This document shows, piece by piece, positions 62,336-64,000 of a DNA stretch of 64,000 nt. The notes under the pieces were generated by a model. It was given only the letters and a program-made list of their open reading frames with translations, had not been told where the DNA came from and ran no database searches. Source of the stretch: Plectrocnemia conspersa (Eukaryota; Arthropoda; Insecta; Trichoptera; Polycentropodidae); contig VTFK01000137.1 in the NCBI GenBank assembly GCA_009617715.1, positions 186,001 through 250,000 on the forward strand, given 5' to 3'. The position numbers and the translations under genes were made by a program. Position 1 is the stretch's first letter, and each line of letters opens with the position of its first letter.

Positions 62336-64000
62336 ATTTAGCGTGTAATTTTAAATGTAAATCGTATAATTGTAGTAGTTAAGTTAAAATTGCGCAATAT
62401 CTAAAAAATAGCAATATAAAATACTATAAATTTATGTATTAAAAATTCTGATAATTTCGGTAATAAATAATCTGGTGTATTTATTGAGCTCATTAAACGT
62501 GTATCATTTTTCTGGTTATATATATTATATTATAAGTCTTAAAGTTGTAATTATTAAAATCACTATATTTATTTTCTTTCTGAATTAATTTTAATCTACT
62601 CATGGATTTACTCTATCTACCATGAAATCTGATACTTTGTACGCGAAAAGATGATGTCATGTATGAGTCTAACCGTAGAAAGTTCACGGTGATTCACGTT
62701 GATATATATTCTACGTATATATTTTTTTGGAATTTTATCACGATTCTTTGAAGTATGTGACTCATGAGGGCATTATGCAAAATTTTCTTCGCAAAGTAAC
62801 CTTAATGACTCTCTTGACGCATTTGGACACCATAATATCCACATATTTAAAAGGTCGTTGCTTCTACGGTCTTGAGTTTTATCTTTTCTTCGGTTCAGTT
62901 TCCCAATAACAGAATTTATTGAACAGTCTACTGGAGTTTAGCTTTTATTTTAGTAGTCCTTGGAGGTTTGAAAAATATACAGAAAATATTTCTTATTTAA
63001 TGGCTCAAGGCTTTCTTACCATTAATAGTAAACTGAAATCTCCGTCTTATTCTTCTGTCATCCCTTACCTGTCTATATCAAATTTAATATAACCCGTAGC
63101 ACCCATGAGGTGCTAATAATTTAATTTATTATTTTAATTCAAGTCTATCGTCCAGTATTTTTGCGAACCATAGTAGCATTTAGGTAATTTTCTACTTGTA
63201 TTTTTTTCCACAAGAATAAATTATTTTGATATAGTTGTAAAATTACACAATTTTTGCTGTATCGTTATCTTAAATCAATGTATCTCGTTTTTAAAATATC
63301 GTAGTTTTAACTTAAATGAAATAGACTGTATCATAAATACATATATAAAAATAATTTAGAACCAAGCTTACATTTAAGAAAAAAATTTAAAAGTTATACT
63401 ATACATACAATTTATTTTATCGGTTTTTTGCTATCCATAAAATATCCACGTTTTAGGCAATTTAAATATATTTTTTTTAATATAGCTCAACTGATTCTAA
63501 AATCTAAATCTCCAACATTTTCAAAATTTACTCAAAAAATCTTGTTTATAGATTTTTTAATAAAATTGTTTTCTTTTTTAAAATAAATAATTATGTTAAC
63601 TAATTCAATGTTTATCTTTGAAAGGTTGACGAGAGTCAAACGATAAGACTTTTAAATTGAAAAGGTGACGATCAACAAGACCATGTTGACGTTAAATGGT
63701 TATCGTTGTGATGACGTTTAAATGCGTTTCAATTTATAGTGGAAAATCTACTTTAAACTAGTTTTAATTGCACCTTTATTCTCAGAAAGCTAAATTCCAC
63801 GACCCAGATTGTTTCAGGTGCTCGAGATCCTCTTCTAAACCACACGCGTGCCAGAGAAATGTAGAAAAACGACCGTTTAGCATAATGATTTCATGTGGCC
63901 TAGTACAATATGTTTTTTCTGTTCCCTTCGATATTTTTTTCGCTCCCCTTGTGCATAAATTAGTGTTGGGGTCATTTCCGAATGTGTAGCGCTCAATTAA
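62336..64000 (+). other. end of window, nompC intron, nothing recognised
   Basis: Frames at 62727-62909 and 63768-63989 carry no motif and no convincing splice borders. No ankyrin-repeat exon is visible up to the window edge. Confidence 0.4.

Overview
This is a 64 kb piece of an AT-rich insect genome. Short introns with consensus GT..AG borders, an insect-type nompC/TRPN first exon, and hAT, Tigger and Jockey-type transposon debris all fit an insect. A lepidopteran is my best guess, but nothing in the window proves it. Exons were placed by eye from reading frames, splice borders and codon phase.

Three gene loci are supported. (1) A plus-strand gene for a long coiled-coil protein has exons from about 15.7 to 24.3 kb, and a phase-compatible candidate upstream exon near 6.3 kb in a GC-rich block. 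Its coiled coil and tail resemble the MTUS/ATIP microtubule-associated family. (2) Two tandem minus-strand genes, 26.5-31.6 kb and 33.0-39.0 kb, encode acyl-CoA synthetases of the ACSF2 type, which activate fatty acids to acyl-CoA. Their exon lengths and phases are almost the same exon by exon, so they are a duplication. The upstream copy (33-39 kb) lacks the start of the exon that carries the second half of the ATP-binding P-loop, and the intron there is about 3 kb of transposon sequence. (3) The first coding exon of nompC, the TRPN mechanotransduction channel, lies at 47.1 kb on the plus strand. No further exon is visible, so its first intron fills the rest of the window.

Layout: 1-6 kb is gene-free and holds a Tigger transposon. 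6-15.7 kb is upstream or intron sequence with a palindromic repeat, a TTAA-flanked MITE and a hAT element with a perfect 8-bp target duplication. 15.7-24.3 kb is the coiled-coil gene. 24.3-26.5 kb is 3' UTR and a convergent intergenic stretch. 26.5-39 kb holds the ACSF2 pair with nested repeats. 39-47 kb is intergenic, with LINE, hAT and SINE remnants. 47.1-64 kb is the nompC first exon and intron, with a second full palindromic repeat, hairpins and three LINE fragments.

The most unusual items are the three-copy family of long palindromes (6.9, 36.2 and 52.6 kb), the related hAT elements whose ends are built from ACTCGA/ATTCGA-like words, and the damaged ACSF2 duplicate. I saw no CRISPR array, operon or clearly new multi-gene system.
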